Origin: Brachybacterium phenoliresistens
Lineage (GTDB): Bacteria; Actinomycetota; Actinomycetes; Actinomycetales; Dermabacteraceae
Direction: 5' to 3'
NCBI RefSeq assembly: GCF_000576425.1
Contig: NZ_KK069999.1
Span: forward strand, 47,530 to 111,529
DNA length: 64,000 nucleotides
How positions within the stretch are numbered: the first letter of the stretch is position 1; each line of letters opens with the position of its first letter. Under the pieces are notes generated by a model. That model ran no database searches. It saw only the letters and a list, made by a program, of their open reading frames with translations, and was not told where the DNA came from. The position numbers and the translations under genes were made by a program. Below, one piece after another: positions 16,938-25,159 of this stretch.

Positions 16938-18256
16938 CGCAGCACCCCGTCCTCCAGGCGGAGCACCCGGTCCGCCCAGCGATGCGCCGCCTGAGCGTCG
17001 TGGCTGGTCAGGAGGACGGCGGCCCCCTCGTCGGCGGCGTCGCGCAGCAACCGCAGGGTCCGCACGGCGGCCGCACGGTCCAGGCCGTACCCGGGCTCGT
17101 CGGCCAGCAGGACCTCCCGGCCGTGCAGCAGCATGGCCCCGATCGAGAGCAGCCGCTTCTGCCCGCCGGAGAGCCGGTAGGGGCTGGCCTCGGCGTGCTC
17201 GGCCAGTCCGATCCGCGCGAGCATCGCCTCGACGCGATCGGCCGCGCCGGCGGGCAGGCCCTCGGCGAGCTCGGCCCGCACGGTCGCGGCGACGAACTGG
17301 TCCTCCGGGTTCTGGAGGACGAGGCCGGGCCGCGGGGAGCGGGAGGCGAGGGACTCCAGGAGCGTGGACTTGCCGGCGCCGTTCGCCCCCATGATCGCGA
17401 CCATCTCCCCGCCGTGGAGGTCCAGCTCCAGGCCGCGCAGCACCGGCCGGACGCCGCGGGACACATGGAGGTCGCGCACCGTCATCCGCGCGGGCCCCAG
17501 GGGCACCTCCCGGGGGAGCCAGCAGCCCTGCGCGGCCAGGCGCGGGCCGTGCCGGGCGAGCACCGCGGCGGTGGGGCCGTCCTCCAGCACGCGGCCCCGC
17601 TCGTCCAGGGCGATGGTGCGCGGCGGGAGGCCGGCCAGGCCGCGCTCCCCCGCCCAGTCGTCGAGCCGGTGCTCCACGAGGATCACGGCGACCTCGGCGG
17701 GGAGGCCCTGGACGGCGCGGCGCACCGCCGCGACCCCTGAGGCGTCGAGCATGGCGGTCGGCTCGTCGAGCAGGAGCACCGCGGGGCGGGCCGCGAGGGC
17801 GGCGGCGAGGGCCACGCGCTGCAGCTCCCCGCCGGAGAGCTCGGCGGTCTCCCGCTCCTGCAGGTGCGCGGCGCCGACCTGCGCGAGCACCTCCGCGACG
17901 CGGGGGCCGATGTCCTCGGGCCTCCACCGGCGGTTCTCCAGCGGCAGGGCGACCTCGTCGGCGACCCGCGAGAGGCACACGCCGGCGACCGGGTCCTGCC
18001 CCACGAAGCCGACGCGGTCCGAGGTCGCGGCCACGCCCGCGCGGATCGGGTCGATGCCGTCGATGGACAGGGCGCCCTCGACGCGGCCGTGCACGTGCTG
18101 GGGGACGGCGCCGGCCAGCGCCCGCAGCAGGGTGGACTTCCCCGCGCCGCTGGGGCCGAGCACGAGCACGTGCTCGCCGGGGCCGATGCTGCCGCTCCAG
18201 GGGCCGACGCCCCCGCCGCCGGGCAGCACGATCTCGAGCTGCTCGGCGCGGATCAT
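16934..18256 (-). CDS. ykoD: ECF transporter duplicated ATPase (YkoD-like)
   Basis: This 440-residue protein joins two ECF-type ATPase domains. The first has Walker A GPSGAGKS (34-41), signature LSGGE (140-144) and Walker B LLLDEPTA. The second has Walker A GANGAGKS (290-297), signature LSGGQ (362-366) and LLADEPGYGLD. It powers uptake through YkoE and YkoC. A two-ATPase fusion replaces the separate EcfA1 and EcfA2 of other ECF systems and is the rule in YkoEDC-type thiamine transporters. The start overlaps the ykoE stop by four bases. Confidence 0.9.
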   Translation of the reverse strand: MIRAEQLEIVLPGGGGVGPWSGSIGPGEHVLVLGPSGAGKSTLLRALAGAVPQHVHGRVEGALSIDGIDPIRAGVAATSDRVGFVGQDPVAGVCLSRVADEVALPLENRRWRPEDIGPRVAEVLAQVGAAHLQERETAELSGGELQRVALAAALAARPAVLLLDEPTAMLDASGVAAVRRAVQGLPAEVAVILVEHRLDDWAGERGLAGLPPRTIALDERGRVLEDGPTAAVLARHGPRLAAQGCWLPREVPLGPARMTVRDLHVSRGVRPVLRGLELDLHGGEMVAIMGANGAGKSTLLESLASRSPRPGLVLQNPEDQFVAATVRAELAEGLPAGAADRVEAMLARIGLAEHAEASPYRLSGGQKRLLSIGAMLLHGREVLLADEPGYGLDRAAAVRTLRLLRDAADEGAAVLLTSHDAQAAHRWADRVLRLEDGVLR

Positions 18257-18855
18257 CGGCGCACGAGCTCGTCCGCGGCGACGGCGGGGCGCAGGTTCGC
18301 CAGCACGCCGGTGCCTTCGAGGGCGCGGACGATGCCCCGCGCCAGCAGGCCGCCCAGCAGGGCGCCGCTGAGCAGCTGGAGGGTCAGGCGCAGCGGGAGG
18401 ATGTCCTGGCCCAGCCAGCCGAAGCGGACGGCGGACCAGAAGAACACGAGCCCCGCCCCGCACAGGCCGGAGGCGAGGAAGACGGCCGCGCCGTAGCGGC
18501 GGTAGCGGGTCAGGGCGAAGGGGATCTCCGAGCCGATGCCCTGGATGAGTCCGGTGATCAGCAGCAGGGGCCCGGCGGGGCTGCCGAGGAAGACGACCTC
18601 CACGGCGGCGGCGAGCAGCTCCGCGATCACGCCCACGAAGGGCTTGCGGAGGATCGCGAGGGCGATCGGCGCGACCAGCAGCCAGCAGCCGATGAGCAGG
18701 TTGCCGGTGAGGTCGCCGAGCGGGCCCATGAGGATCGACAGCGCCGTCCAGGCCTGCACGAAGACCCAGTACAGGAATCCGAAGACGACGCCGAGCACGA
18801 CGATGACGACGATGTCGCGCAGGGTGAGGCGCGCGGTGGGGGTATGAGCTGCCAT
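18253..18855 (-). CDS. ykoE: ECF transporter S component, YkoE family (thiamine/HMP)
   Basis: This 200-residue membrane protein is the substrate-binding subunit. It has about five to six hydrophobic segments and the YkoE-type stretch GFLYWVFVQAWTALSILMGP, then ITGLIQGIGSEIPFAL. YkoE family proteins bind thiamine or its pyrimidine precursor HMP. The specificity is supported by the TPP riboswitch directly upstream and by the YkoD and YkoC genes behind it. The start at 18855 follows about 55 bases of riboswitch expression platform. Confidence 0.9.
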   Translation of the reverse strand: MAAHTPTARLTLRDIVVIVVLGVVFGFLYWVFVQAWTALSILMGPLGDLTGNLLIGCWLLVAPIALAILRKPFVGVIAELLAAAVEVVFLGSPAGPLLLITGLIQGIGSEIPFALTRYRRYGAAVFLASGLCGAGLVFFWSAVRFGWLGQDILPLRLTLQLLSGALLGGLLARGIVRALEGTGVLANLRPAVAADELVRR

Positions 18856-18909
18856 GTCAGGGGGTTCTTCCCAGGCGATGGCACGGGCGCGGACGGCGGT
18901 CGTCCGGCG

Positions 18910-19005
18910 AAGCTCCCTGCGCCGGCATGATCCGGATCAGGTTCTACGGTCGGAGTTGGAGAACTCCCTCTCAGCCCAGCTCACTGGACTCCCGTGCTCG
19001 GCGCG
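18910..19005 (-). promoter_or_regulatory. TPP riboswitch (THI element)
   Basis: Read on the minus strand, the conserved THI parts appear in order: a GGGAG with GGCTGAGAG, then ACCTGATCCGGATCATG, then CCGGCGCAGGGA. A P1 helix with one mismatch can close around them. Bound thiamine pyrophosphate should shut off the ykoEDC operon that begins at 18855. The end points are approximate. Confidence 0.93.
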
Positions 19006-19018
19006 AGTATAGCCGCGC

Positions 19019-19906
19019 TCAGCTCTCGTCGACGATCTCGGGCTTCTCGTCGGAATCGACGGGGACGTGGTCGTGCCGGCAGATCGCGGCGTTGCCGGGG
19101 GCGTGGTGCATGATCGCGTGCGCGGTCGAGCCGAAGCGGCGCCGGCCCTCGCCGTGGTGGCCGACGACGATGATGCGGGCGCTCTCCGCGGCCGCGAGCA
19201 GCCCCCGCGGCACGGTGCGGTCCTCGAGGACCTCGCCGGTGACCTCCACCCCGGAGTCCGCGCCGAGCTCCTCGCGCGCCTGGGCGAGCGCGGTCTCGAC
19301 GATGGCGCGGGCGGCATCCTCGCTCACGGCGGCGTGGCCGTCGACCACGCGCTGGACGTGGACGATGCGCAGCGGCGCCCTGCGGATCCGCGCCAGGCGC
19401 ACCCCGGAGGAGACGGCGCCGAGGCCGGCGTCCGATCCGTCGACGCCCACCAGGACGGGGCCGTCGGGCTCCTCCTCGGAGCGCACCACGAGCACGGGGC
19501 AGCCGGAGTGGGTGACCAGGCCCAGGCTGACCGAGCCCAGCAGCATGCCGAAGAAGCCGCCGAGCCCGCGGTGGCCGACCACCAGCAGGCGGGCGGTGCG
19601 GGAGGCCTCGCCGAGCACGACCCGGGCGTGGCCGGTCACCAGCGAGGTGCCGACCTCGACGCCGGGCGCGGTCTCGCGGGCGAGGTCCGCGGCGTCGGAG
19701 AGCAGCCCGAGGGCCTGGTTGCGCAGCCCGCTGCCGGCGACGCCGTCGACGGGATCGACGTTCTTGCCCAGCAGCGGCCAGATCCAGGCGTGGACGATCC
19801 GCAGCTCCCGCCCGGCGTCCCGCGCCAGACGGGCCGCGTAGCGCACGGCGATCCTCGAGGCCTCGGAGTCGTCATGCCCGACGACGATCTTCCCGGTGAA
19901 GTCCAT
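19019..19906 (-). CDS. universal stress protein, two UspA domains
   Basis: This 295-residue protein carries two tandem Usp domains. The first begins KIVVGHDDSEAS and contains the ATP-binding pattern GHRGLGGFFGMLLGSVS; the second begins VLVGVDGSDAG and ends with the weaker GHHGEGRRRFGSTAHAI. Tandem Usp proteins of this size are common in actinobacteria and bind ATP; they respond to starvation, hypoxia or redox stress. ATG 19906 lies six bases behind TAGGTT, a leaderless arrangement. The riboswitch of the ykoEDC operon starts just after its stop codon. Confidence 0.93.
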   Translation of the reverse strand: MDFTGKIVVGHDDSEASRIAVRYAARLARDAGRELRIVHAWIWPLLGKNVDPVDGVAGSGLRNQALGLLSDAADLARETAPGVEVGTSLVTGHARVVLGEASRTARLLVVGHRGLGGFFGMLLGSVSLGLVTHSGCPVLVVRSEEEPDGPVLVGVDGSDAGLGAVSSGVRLARIRRAPLRIVHVQRVVDGHAAVSEDAARAIVETALAQAREELGADSGVEVTGEVLEDRTVPRGLLAAAESARIIVVGHHGEGRRRFGSTAHAIMHHAPGNAAICRHDHVPVDSDEKPEIVDES

Positions 19907-19912
19907 GACCCC

Positions 19913-19918
19913 AACCTA
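19913..19918 (-). promoter_or_regulatory. -10 box TAGGTT, leaderless start of usp gene
   Basis: On the minus strand TAGGTT is followed by six bases and the ATG at 19906. Confidence 0.45.
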
Positions 19919-19951
19919 CTCCGCGAGCATGACCTGCGTCACCTCGGCCCC

Positions 19952-19983
19952 TTGACAACCTACAACCCTTCGGTTGTATGTTG
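19952..19983 (+). promoter_or_regulatory. arsR promoter with overlapping operator
   Basis: TTGACA (19952-19957) and TATGTT (19977-19982) form a promoter with a 19-base spacer. Inside it is an inverted repeat with arms 19956-19967 and 19972-19983: TACAACC against GGTTGTA, plus a further CAAC/GTTG, with one mismatch and a four-base loop. Repressor binding here would block RNA polymerase, fitting ArsR autoregulation. TATGTT is six bases before GTG 19989. Confidence 0.65.
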
Positions 19984-19988
19984 GGGGC

Positions 19989-20327
19989 GTGCACGAGACC
20001 GAGGAGGACCGGGCGGACGCCTGGTTCCACGCCCTGTCGGACCGCACGCGCCGGGACATCCTGCGGCGCGTGCTGGCCGGCGAGTCCTCCGTCTCGGCAC
20101 TCGCCCGGAAGTACGACATGAGCCTCACGGCCGTGCAGAAGCACGTCGCGGTGCTCGAGAGGGCCGGCCTCATCACCCGGCGTCGGGCGGGCCGGGAGTC
20201 CCTGGCCCGCGGCGACGTCGAGGCGGTGCGATCGGTCCAGACGCTGCTCACCGAGCTCGAGGCCGTCTGGCGCGGGCGCATCGCCCGCATCGACCAGCTC
20301 CTCGAGAGCTCAGCCCAGGAGGATTGA
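19989..20327 (+). CDS. ArsR family transcriptional regulator
   Basis: This protein of about 112 residues is an ArsR-type winged helix: WFHALSDRTRRDILRRVLAG, then SVSALARKYDMSLTAVQKHV (recognition helix) and VLERAGLITRRRAGRE. It lacks the CxC metal site of the classic ArsR/SmtB repressors, so it belongs to the metal-independent group that sits before SRPBCC genes. GTG 19989 is preferred over the in-frame TTG at 19974, because the TTG lies inside the operator and before the likely transcription start. The SRPBCC gene begins three bases after its stop. Confidence 0.88.
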   Translation: MHETEEDRADAWFHALSDRTRRDILRRVLAGESSVSALARKYDMSLTAVQKHVAVLERAGLITRRRAGRESLARGDVEAVRSVQTLLTELEAVWRGRIARIDQLLESSAQED

Positions 20328-20330
20328 CCC

Positions 20331-20834
20331 ATGCCCGTCACCGACGTGACCCACGACCTCGACGCCCTCACCCTGACCATGACCGCGCGGTTCGCCGCGC
20401 CGATCGACCAGGTCTGGGACGTGTACGCCGACCCGCGCAAGCTCGAGAAGGTCTGGGGTCCCGAGACGTACCCCGCGACCGTCGTCGACCATGAGCTCGC
20501 CCCCGGCGGCCGCGTTACCTACTTCATGACCGGCCCCGAGGGCGACAAGCACTACGGCTACTGGGAGGTGGACGCGGTCGACGCCCCGCGGTCCTTCACC
20601 TTCCGCGACGGCTTCGCCGACGAGACCTTCGCGAAGAACCCCGAGCTGCCCGAGTCGACCAACGAGTTCGTCTTCTCGGAGGTCGACGGCGGCACCGAGG
20701 CGGTCTACACCTCGACCTACGCCTCCCGCGAGGGGCTCGAGCAGGTGCTCGCCATGGGCGTGGTCGAGGGCGCGACCAGCGCGATCAACCAGATCGACGC
20801 GCTCCTCGCCGGTGGTGCCACGTCCACAGACTGA
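20331..20834 (+). CDS. SRPBCC (AHSA1-like) domain protein
   Basis: This 167-residue protein starts LTMTARFAAPIDQVWDVYAD and continues PRKLEKVWGPETYPA, the usual opening of the AHSA1/START-like hydrophobic-pocket fold, and ends with a long helix GVVEGATSAINQIDALLA. The ligand is unknown. Pairs of ArsR regulator and SRPBCC protein are widespread in actinobacteria, the pair being co-transcribed as here. Its last 50 bases overlap the converging MFS gene, so transcripts of the two would be antisense at their 3' ends. Confidence 0.9.
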   Translation: MPVTDVTHDLDALTLTMTARFAAPIDQVWDVYADPRKLEKVWGPETYPATVVDHELAPGGRVTYFMTGPEGDKHYGYWEVDAVDAPRSFTFRDGFADETFAKNPELPESTNEFVFSEVDGGTEAVYTSTYASREGLEQVLAMGVVEGATSAINQIDALLAGGATSTD

Positions 20835-22029
20835 TCGAGACGACCACGAAGACCAGCGAGGCGACGGCCGTGCTGGTCAGGTTCACCATCACGAGCGGAG
20901 CGATCGCCCCGGCCAGCAGCGCGTTCAGCACGAGCGAGAAGAACGTCGACAGCGAGGCGGCCGCTCCCCTCTCGTGGGGGAACAGGTCCAGGATCTCCAG
21001 CTGGATCGGGGAGAACATGAGCGCCACCGTGAAGGCGATGAGCATCGGCCCGATCACCGCGACCAGCAGCCCCGCCCCGAGCTCGCCGTCATAGGCGGGG
21101 GCGATCAGGGTCAGGACCACGTTGACCAGGCAGGTGACCACGGTGGCCGCGAGGGCGAGGGTGATCAGCCGGGTCCGGGGGACGATCTCCGCGACCCGGC
21201 CGGTCACCCAGGCGCCGGCCATCATGCCGATGATCAGCGGCACGAACAGCACCCAGAAGTCCTGCTCGCCCAGCCCCAGCAGGCCGGTGACGAAGATCGA
21301 GGCGCCGGCGATGTACAGGAACTGCGCCGCGAAGGCGAAGGCCGAGGCGATCGCCAGGCGCAGCATCGTGCCCGAGCTGCCCACCCGCAGCAGCGAGGCG
21401 AGGATCGCCCGCACCTTCAGCGGCGTCCTCTCCCCCGGCGGCAGGGTCTCCGGCAGCAGCGCCGTGAGGACGATGACCGCGATCGCGTACAGCGCGATCG
21501 CCCAGAACACGAGGCGCCAGCTGCCCAGCAGCAGCACCCAGCCGCCGAGGATCGGCGCGAGCGCCGGGGCGACGGAGAAGATCATCATGATGCTCGCCAT
21601 GAGGCGCTGCGCCTGCGGCCCCGAGAACAGGTCCCGGACCACGACGCGGCTGACGATCGTCGCCGCGCCCGCGCTCGCGCCCTGCACCAGGCGCAGCGCG
21701 ATGAGCACCTCGAGGCTGGGGGCGAAGGCGGAGGCGATCATCGCCAGGGTGTAGATCGCCAGGCCCCCGAGCATCACCCGCTTGCGCCCCAGCGCGTCCG
21801 AGAGCGGGCCGTGGAAGATGCTCATCACCGCGAAGGAGGCGAGGTAGGCGCTGACCAGCTGCTGGAGGGCCACCTCGTCGCGGCCGAACTCGGCGCCGAT
21901 CCTCCCGAAGGCCGGGAAGATGGTGTCGATGGTGAACGGCCCGATCATCGCCAGCAGCGCGAGGGTCGCGGTGAGGCGGGCCCCGGCCTTCGCACGGGTG
22001 GGGGGCGGGGCGGCGGCGGCAGAGGTCAC
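20785..22029 (-). CDS. MFS multidrug exporter, Bcr/CflA subfamily
   Basis: This 414-residue carrier shows twelve expected TM segments, the early motif IGPFTIDTIFPAF with Asp in TM1 that marks the Bcr/CflA (DHA1) group, HGPLSDALGRKRVMLGG between TM2 and TM3, and motif C-like VAPALAPILGGWV. These proton antiporters expel drugs or cysteine-like metabolites. GTG 22029 follows TAGGAT by six bases, and the gene starts ten bases after the GntR stop on the same strand. Substrate cannot be inferred. Confidence 0.88.
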   Translation of the reverse strand: MTSAAAAPPPTRAKAGARLTATLALLAMIGPFTIDTIFPAFGRIGAEFGRDEVALQQLVSAYLASFAVMSIFHGPLSDALGRKRVMLGGLAIYTLAMIASAFAPSLEVLIALRLVQGASAGAATIVSRVVVRDLFSGPQAQRLMASIMMIFSVAPALAPILGGWVLLLGSWRLVFWAIALYAIAVIVLTALLPETLPPGERTPLKVRAILASLLRVGSSGTMLRLAIASAFAFAAQFLYIAGASIFVTGLLGLGEQDFWVLFVPLIIGMMAGAWVTGRVAEIVPRTRLITLALAATVVTCLVNVVLTLIAPAYDGELGAGLLVAVIGPMLIAFTVALMFSPIQLEILDLFPHERGAAASLSTFFSLVLNALLAGAIAPLVMVNLTSTAVASLVFVVVSISLWTWHHRRGARRSG

Positions 22030-22035
22030 CGCACG

Positions 22036-22041
22036 ATCCTA
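22036..22041 (-). promoter_or_regulatory. -10 box TAGGAT before MFS exporter
   Basis: On the minus strand TAGGAT overlaps the stop codon of the gntR gene and lies six bases before the GTG at 22029, so the exporter may be transcribed separately as a leaderless mRNA. Confidence 0.4.
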
Positions 22042-22740
22042 CGCGTGCGTGACGTAGCGACGCAGGTCCTCGGCGGTCTGGCGGAGGTGCGCGGCCATCG
22101 CCTCCCGCGCCGCGGCGCCGTCCCCGCTCGCGAGCGCCGCGCGGACCCGGCGGTGCTCGACGATCGCGTGGGCCTGGATCTGCGGCACGGCGCTGGTCTC
22201 GGCGCGCGCCGCGGCGAGCACCGCGGACAGCGGCTCCATGAGCACGGGCACGAAGGGGTTGCCGCTGGCGGCGAGGACCACGGCGTGGAAGGCGAGGTCG
22301 GCGCGCACGAAGGCCTCCACATCGGCCGCGGCCGATGCCTCCTCCATGGCCGTCACCTGGGCGTCCAGCGCGGCGAGGTCCTCGGGGCCGATGCGCTCGG
22401 CGGCCAGCTGCGCGGCCCCGCACTCGAGGATCCCCCGCATCTCCAGCAGGTCGCGCGAGATCTGGGCGGGATCGCCCTGGGTGCTGAGGGCCTGGATCAC
22501 CGCGGGCAGGGAGGTCCAGCTGCGGGTGGGGTTGACGTAGGTGCCGCGGCCGCGCTCGATGCGCACCAGCCCCTGGGCGTGGAGCACCTTGATGGCCTCG
22601 CGCACCGTCACGCGGCTGACCTCGTACTGGGAGACGAGCTCGTGCTCGCCGGGCAGGGGGGCGTGCTCGGGGAACTCCCCCGCGACGATGCGCTCGCGCA
22701 GCGAGTCCAGGACGTCGTCCACCAGCAGCCGTCGTGCCAT
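22039..22740 (-). CDS. GntR/FadR (FCD) family transcriptional regulator
   Basis: This 233-residue regulator has an N-terminal winged helix (IVAGEFPEHAPLPGEHELVS, then YEVSRVTVREAIKVLHAQGLV with IERGRGTYV) and a C-terminal FCD domain, where Asp/His residues of the ADLAFHAVVLAASGN segment and the later His residues usually bind a metal and a carboxylate effector. It is divergent from the OtnK-LtnD operon, 103 bases apart, and a short palindrome lies between. A sugar acid or its phosphate is therefore a plausible effector. Confidence 0.9.
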   Translation of the reverse strand: MARRLLVDDVLDSLRERIVAGEFPEHAPLPGEHELVSQYEVSRVTVREAIKVLHAQGLVRIERGRGTYVNPTRSWTSLPAVIQALSTQGDPAQISRDLLEMRGILECGAAQLAAERIGPEDLAALDAQVTAMEEASAAADVEAFVRADLAFHAVVLAASGNPFVPVLMEPLSAVLAAARAETSAVPQIQAHAIVEHRRVRAALASGDGAAAREAMAAHLRQTAEDLRRYVTHA

Positions 22741-22795
22741 CGTGCGCCTCCTCTTGCCAGCGGCGATTCTCGCATGCCACACTCGTTCCTGCCAG

Positions 22796-22806
22796 ATGTC
22801 AGACAT
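22796..22806. promoter_or_regulatory. putative GntR/FCD operator palindrome
   Basis: ATGTC-A-GACAT is a perfect 11-base palindrome in the gap between the divergent gntR and otnK genes. Size and position fit FCD-type GntR operators, which are short dyads with a one-base centre. A second partial copy (CATGTGACA) overlaps its right side. Confidence 0.45.
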
Positions 22807-22843
22807 GTGACAGGTTCGAATCCCCGTGACGAAGGAGTCCGCC

Positions 22844-24226
22844 ATGGCCGCGGCGCAGCGCATCCTCGTCGTCCTCGACGACGACCCCACCGGCACCCAG
22901 TCCGTCCACGACCTGCCGGTCCTCACCCGCTGGGAGGTGGCGGACCTCCGGTGGGCCTTCGACCAGGCGCCCGCGGCGGTGTACGTGCTGACCAACTCCC
23001 GCAGCCTCGAGCCGGCCGATGCCGCGCGCCGGAACGAGGAGGTCGCCCGCGCGGCGCTCGAGGCCGCCGCGCAGCGGGGCGTGGACATCGGCTTCGTCTC
23101 CCGCTCCGACTCGACCCTGCGCGGCCACTTCCCCCTCGAGACCGACGTGCTCGACCGCGTCCAGCGGGAGGTCACCGGCGCCGGGGCCGATGCGGTCGTG
23201 CTGGTCCCCGCCTTCCCCGAGGCCGGGCGCGTGACCATCGACGGCACCCACCACCTGCGCGCGGCCGATGGCACGCTGACCCCCGCCGGGGAGTCCGAGT
23301 TCGCGCGCGATGCCAGCTTCGGGTACACCGCCAGCCACCTCCCCGGCTGGGTCGAGGAGAAGTCCGCCGGGCGGATCCGGGCCGCGGACGTGCGCGTGCT
23401 GGACCTCGCCCTGCTGCGCGGCGGGCCGGAGGGCGTGGCCGCGGCCCTGCGCGAGCCCGGCACCGCGCCCCGCTGCGTGGTGGCCGACGCCGAGCACGAG
23501 GACGACCTGCGCGCCCTCGCCGCCGGGCTCGAGCTCGCCGAGGCGCAGGGGCTGCGGGTGATCCACCGCGTCGGCCCGCCGTTCGTGCGCGCCCGCATCG
23601 GCCAGGAGCCGCGCAGCCCGCTCACCGCGGACGAGGTCTACGCGGGACAGGATCCCGCCGAGCGCACCCCGGGCGGGCTCATCGTGGTGGGCTCGCACGT
23701 GGGCCTGACCACGCGGCAGCTGGAGCGGCTCCACGCCGGCCACGGCGCCGCCCGCACCGTCGAGCTCGACGTGCCGACCCTGCTGGAGGAGGACTCCCGC
23801 GCGCAGCACCTGCGCGACCGCGTCGCCGAGATCGTCGCCGCGCTCGCGCACGGGGACGTCGTCGTCCACACCTCCCGCACCCTCGTGCGCACCGAGGACG
23901 CCGACGGCTCCCTGCGGATCGCCCGCGCCGTGAGCTCCGCCGTGGTCGAGACGGTGCAGCGGGTGCTCGCGGCCGCGCCGCCGCGGTTCGTCATCGCCAA
24001 GGGCGGGATCACCTCCTCCGACGTCGCCGCGCACGGCCTGGAGATCCGCCGCGCCGTGGTGCGCGGGCCGATGCTGCCGGGGATCGTCTCCCTGTGGCAG
24101 GCCGTCGACGGCCCCGCCCGCGGCATCCCCTACGTCGTCTTCGCCGGGAACGTCGGCGACGACGACTCCCTGCTGCAGGTCACCCGCACCCTCTCCGCCA
24201 CCGCCTCCGAAGGAGCCTCCGCATGA
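22844..24226 (+). CDS. otnK: four-carbon acid sugar kinase, OtnK family
   Basis: This 460-residue kinase begins with the family signature LVVLDDDPTGTQSVHDLPVL and contains VSRSDSTLRGHFPLET, the substrate loop, plus the C-terminal GGITSSDVA...GNVGDDDSL region that closes the active site. The family phosphorylates C4 sugar acids such as 3-oxo-tetronates or threonate. ATG 22844 has AAGGAG six bases upstream; an in-frame GTG at 22826 precedes that ribosome site and is less likely. The stop overlaps the next gene by four bases. Confidence 0.88.
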   Translation: MAAAQRILVVLDDDPTGTQSVHDLPVLTRWEVADLRWAFDQAPAAVYVLTNSRSLEPADAARRNEEVARAALEAAAQRGVDIGFVSRSDSTLRGHFPLETDVLDRVQREVTGAGADAVVLVPAFPEAGRVTIDGTHHLRAADGTLTPAGESEFARDASFGYTASHLPGWVEEKSAGRIRAADVRVLDLALLRGGPEGVAAALREPGTAPRCVVADAEHEDDLRALAAGLELAEAQGLRVIHRVGPPFVRARIGQEPRSPLTADEVYAGQDPAERTPGGLIVVGSHVGLTTRQLERLHAGHGAARTVELDVPTLLEEDSRAQHLRDRVAEIVAALAHGDVVVHTSRTLVRTEDADGSLRIARAVSSAVVETVQRVLAAAPPRFVIAKGGITSSDVAAHGLEIRRAVVRGPMLPGIVSLWQAVDGPARGIPYVVFAGNVGDDDSLLQVTRTLSATASEGASA

Positions 24227-25128
24227 GCACCACCGCCGCCCGCACCGTCGCCGTCCTCGGCCTGGGAGCCATGGGCCTGCCCATGGCGACCCGGCTGGCC
24301 ACGGGGGATCTCGCCGTGCGCGGCTTCGACATCTCCGCCGAGCGCGGCGAGCTCGCCGCCCGCGCCGGGGTCGCCGTGGCCGCGAGCGCCCGCGAGGCCG
24401 TCACCGGCGCGGATGCCGTGCTCCTCGCGGTGCGCGACGGCGCCCAGCTCGACGCCGTCCTGTTCGGCGAGGACGGCATCGCCGCGCACCTGCGCCGCGG
24501 CGCCGTGGTGCTGCTGACCAGCACCGTCGGCGCCGAGCCGGTGGTCGCGACCGCCGCCCGCCTGGCCGGGGCCGGGATCGGCCTGGTCGACGCGCCGCTG
24601 TCCGGCGGTCCCGTGCGCGCCGGGGAGGGGGACCTCCTGATCGTCGTCGGCGCCGCCGCGGCGGACCTCGAGGTCGCCCGGCCCGTGCTCGAGCGCCTCG
24701 CCTCCACCCTCACGGTCGTCGGCGAGCGCCCCGGGGACGGCCAGGCGCTGAAGACCGTCAACCAGCTGCTGTGCGGGGTGCACATCGCGGCCGCCGCCGA
24801 GGCGCTGGCCCTGGCCGACGCCCTGGGCCTGGACCGGGCCGGCACCCTCGAGGCCCTGCAGTCCGGGGCGGCCGCCTCGTTCATGCTCGGCAACCGCGGC
24901 CCGCGCATGCTCGAGGCGTACGAGGAGGGCGGCGCCGAGGTCCTCTCGCGGCTGGACATCTTCGTCAAGGACCTCGGCATCGTCGCCGACGCCGCCCGCC
25001 GCGAGGCCGTGCCCACGCCCGTCGCCGCCGCCGCGCAGCAGCTGTTCCTGCTGGGCGCCGCGCAGGGCAAGGGCGCGCAGGACGACTCCGCCGTGATCAC
25101 GGCGCTCGCGCCGCAGCTGCGCGGATAG
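24223..25128 (+). CDS. ltnD: NAD(P)-dependent 3-hydroxyacid dehydrogenase (LtnD-like)
   Basis: This 301-residue enzyme has the beta-hydroxyacid dehydrogenase layout: an N-terminal Rossmann motif VLGLGAMGLPMATRL, the substrate signature DAPLSGGPVRAGEGDL, catalytic Lys in GQALKTVNQLL, and IFVKDLGIVADAA near the end. Coupled to OtnK, its most likely role is oxidation of L-threonate or D-erythronate to the 3-oxo (or 2-oxo) acid that OtnK then phosphorylates. The usual next genes, an OtnC-type aldolase and an OtnI isomerase, are not adjacent. Confidence 0.85.
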   Translation: MSTTAARTVAVLGLGAMGLPMATRLATGDLAVRGFDISAERGELAARAGVAVAASAREAVTGADAVLLAVRDGAQLDAVLFGEDGIAAHLRRGAVVLLTSTVGAEPVVATAARLAGAGIGLVDAPLSGGPVRAGEGDLLIVVGAAAADLEVARPVLERLASTLTVVGERPGDGQALKTVNQLLCGVHIAAAAEALALADALGLDRAGTLEALQSGAAASFMLGNRGPRMLEAYEEGGAEVLSRLDIFVKDLGIVADAARREAVPTPVAAAAQQLFLLGAAQGKGAQDDSAVITALAPQLRG

Positions 25129-25131
25129 GCT
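25126..25131 (+). promoter_or_regulatory. -10 box TAGGCT before M20 gene
   Basis: TAGGCT overlaps the ltnD stop codon. Initiation about 7 bases later would leave a leader of roughly 20 bases that contains the GAGGAGG ribosome site of the M20 gene. Confidence 0.35.
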
Positions 25132-25159
25132 GGACGGAACCGCTCCGAGGAGGACACCC

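Noticed and set aside
19974..19988. TTG 19974 as start of the ArsR protein
   Set aside because: It lies inside the operator and before the probable transcription start; GTG 19989 fits the -10 spacing.
20812..25128. A plus-strand open frame of more than 1400 codons
   Set aside because: Only its last 300 codons are real (LtnD). The rest is the antisense or out-of-frame shadow of the MFS, GntR and OtnK genes, Gly/Arg/His-rich without any domain.
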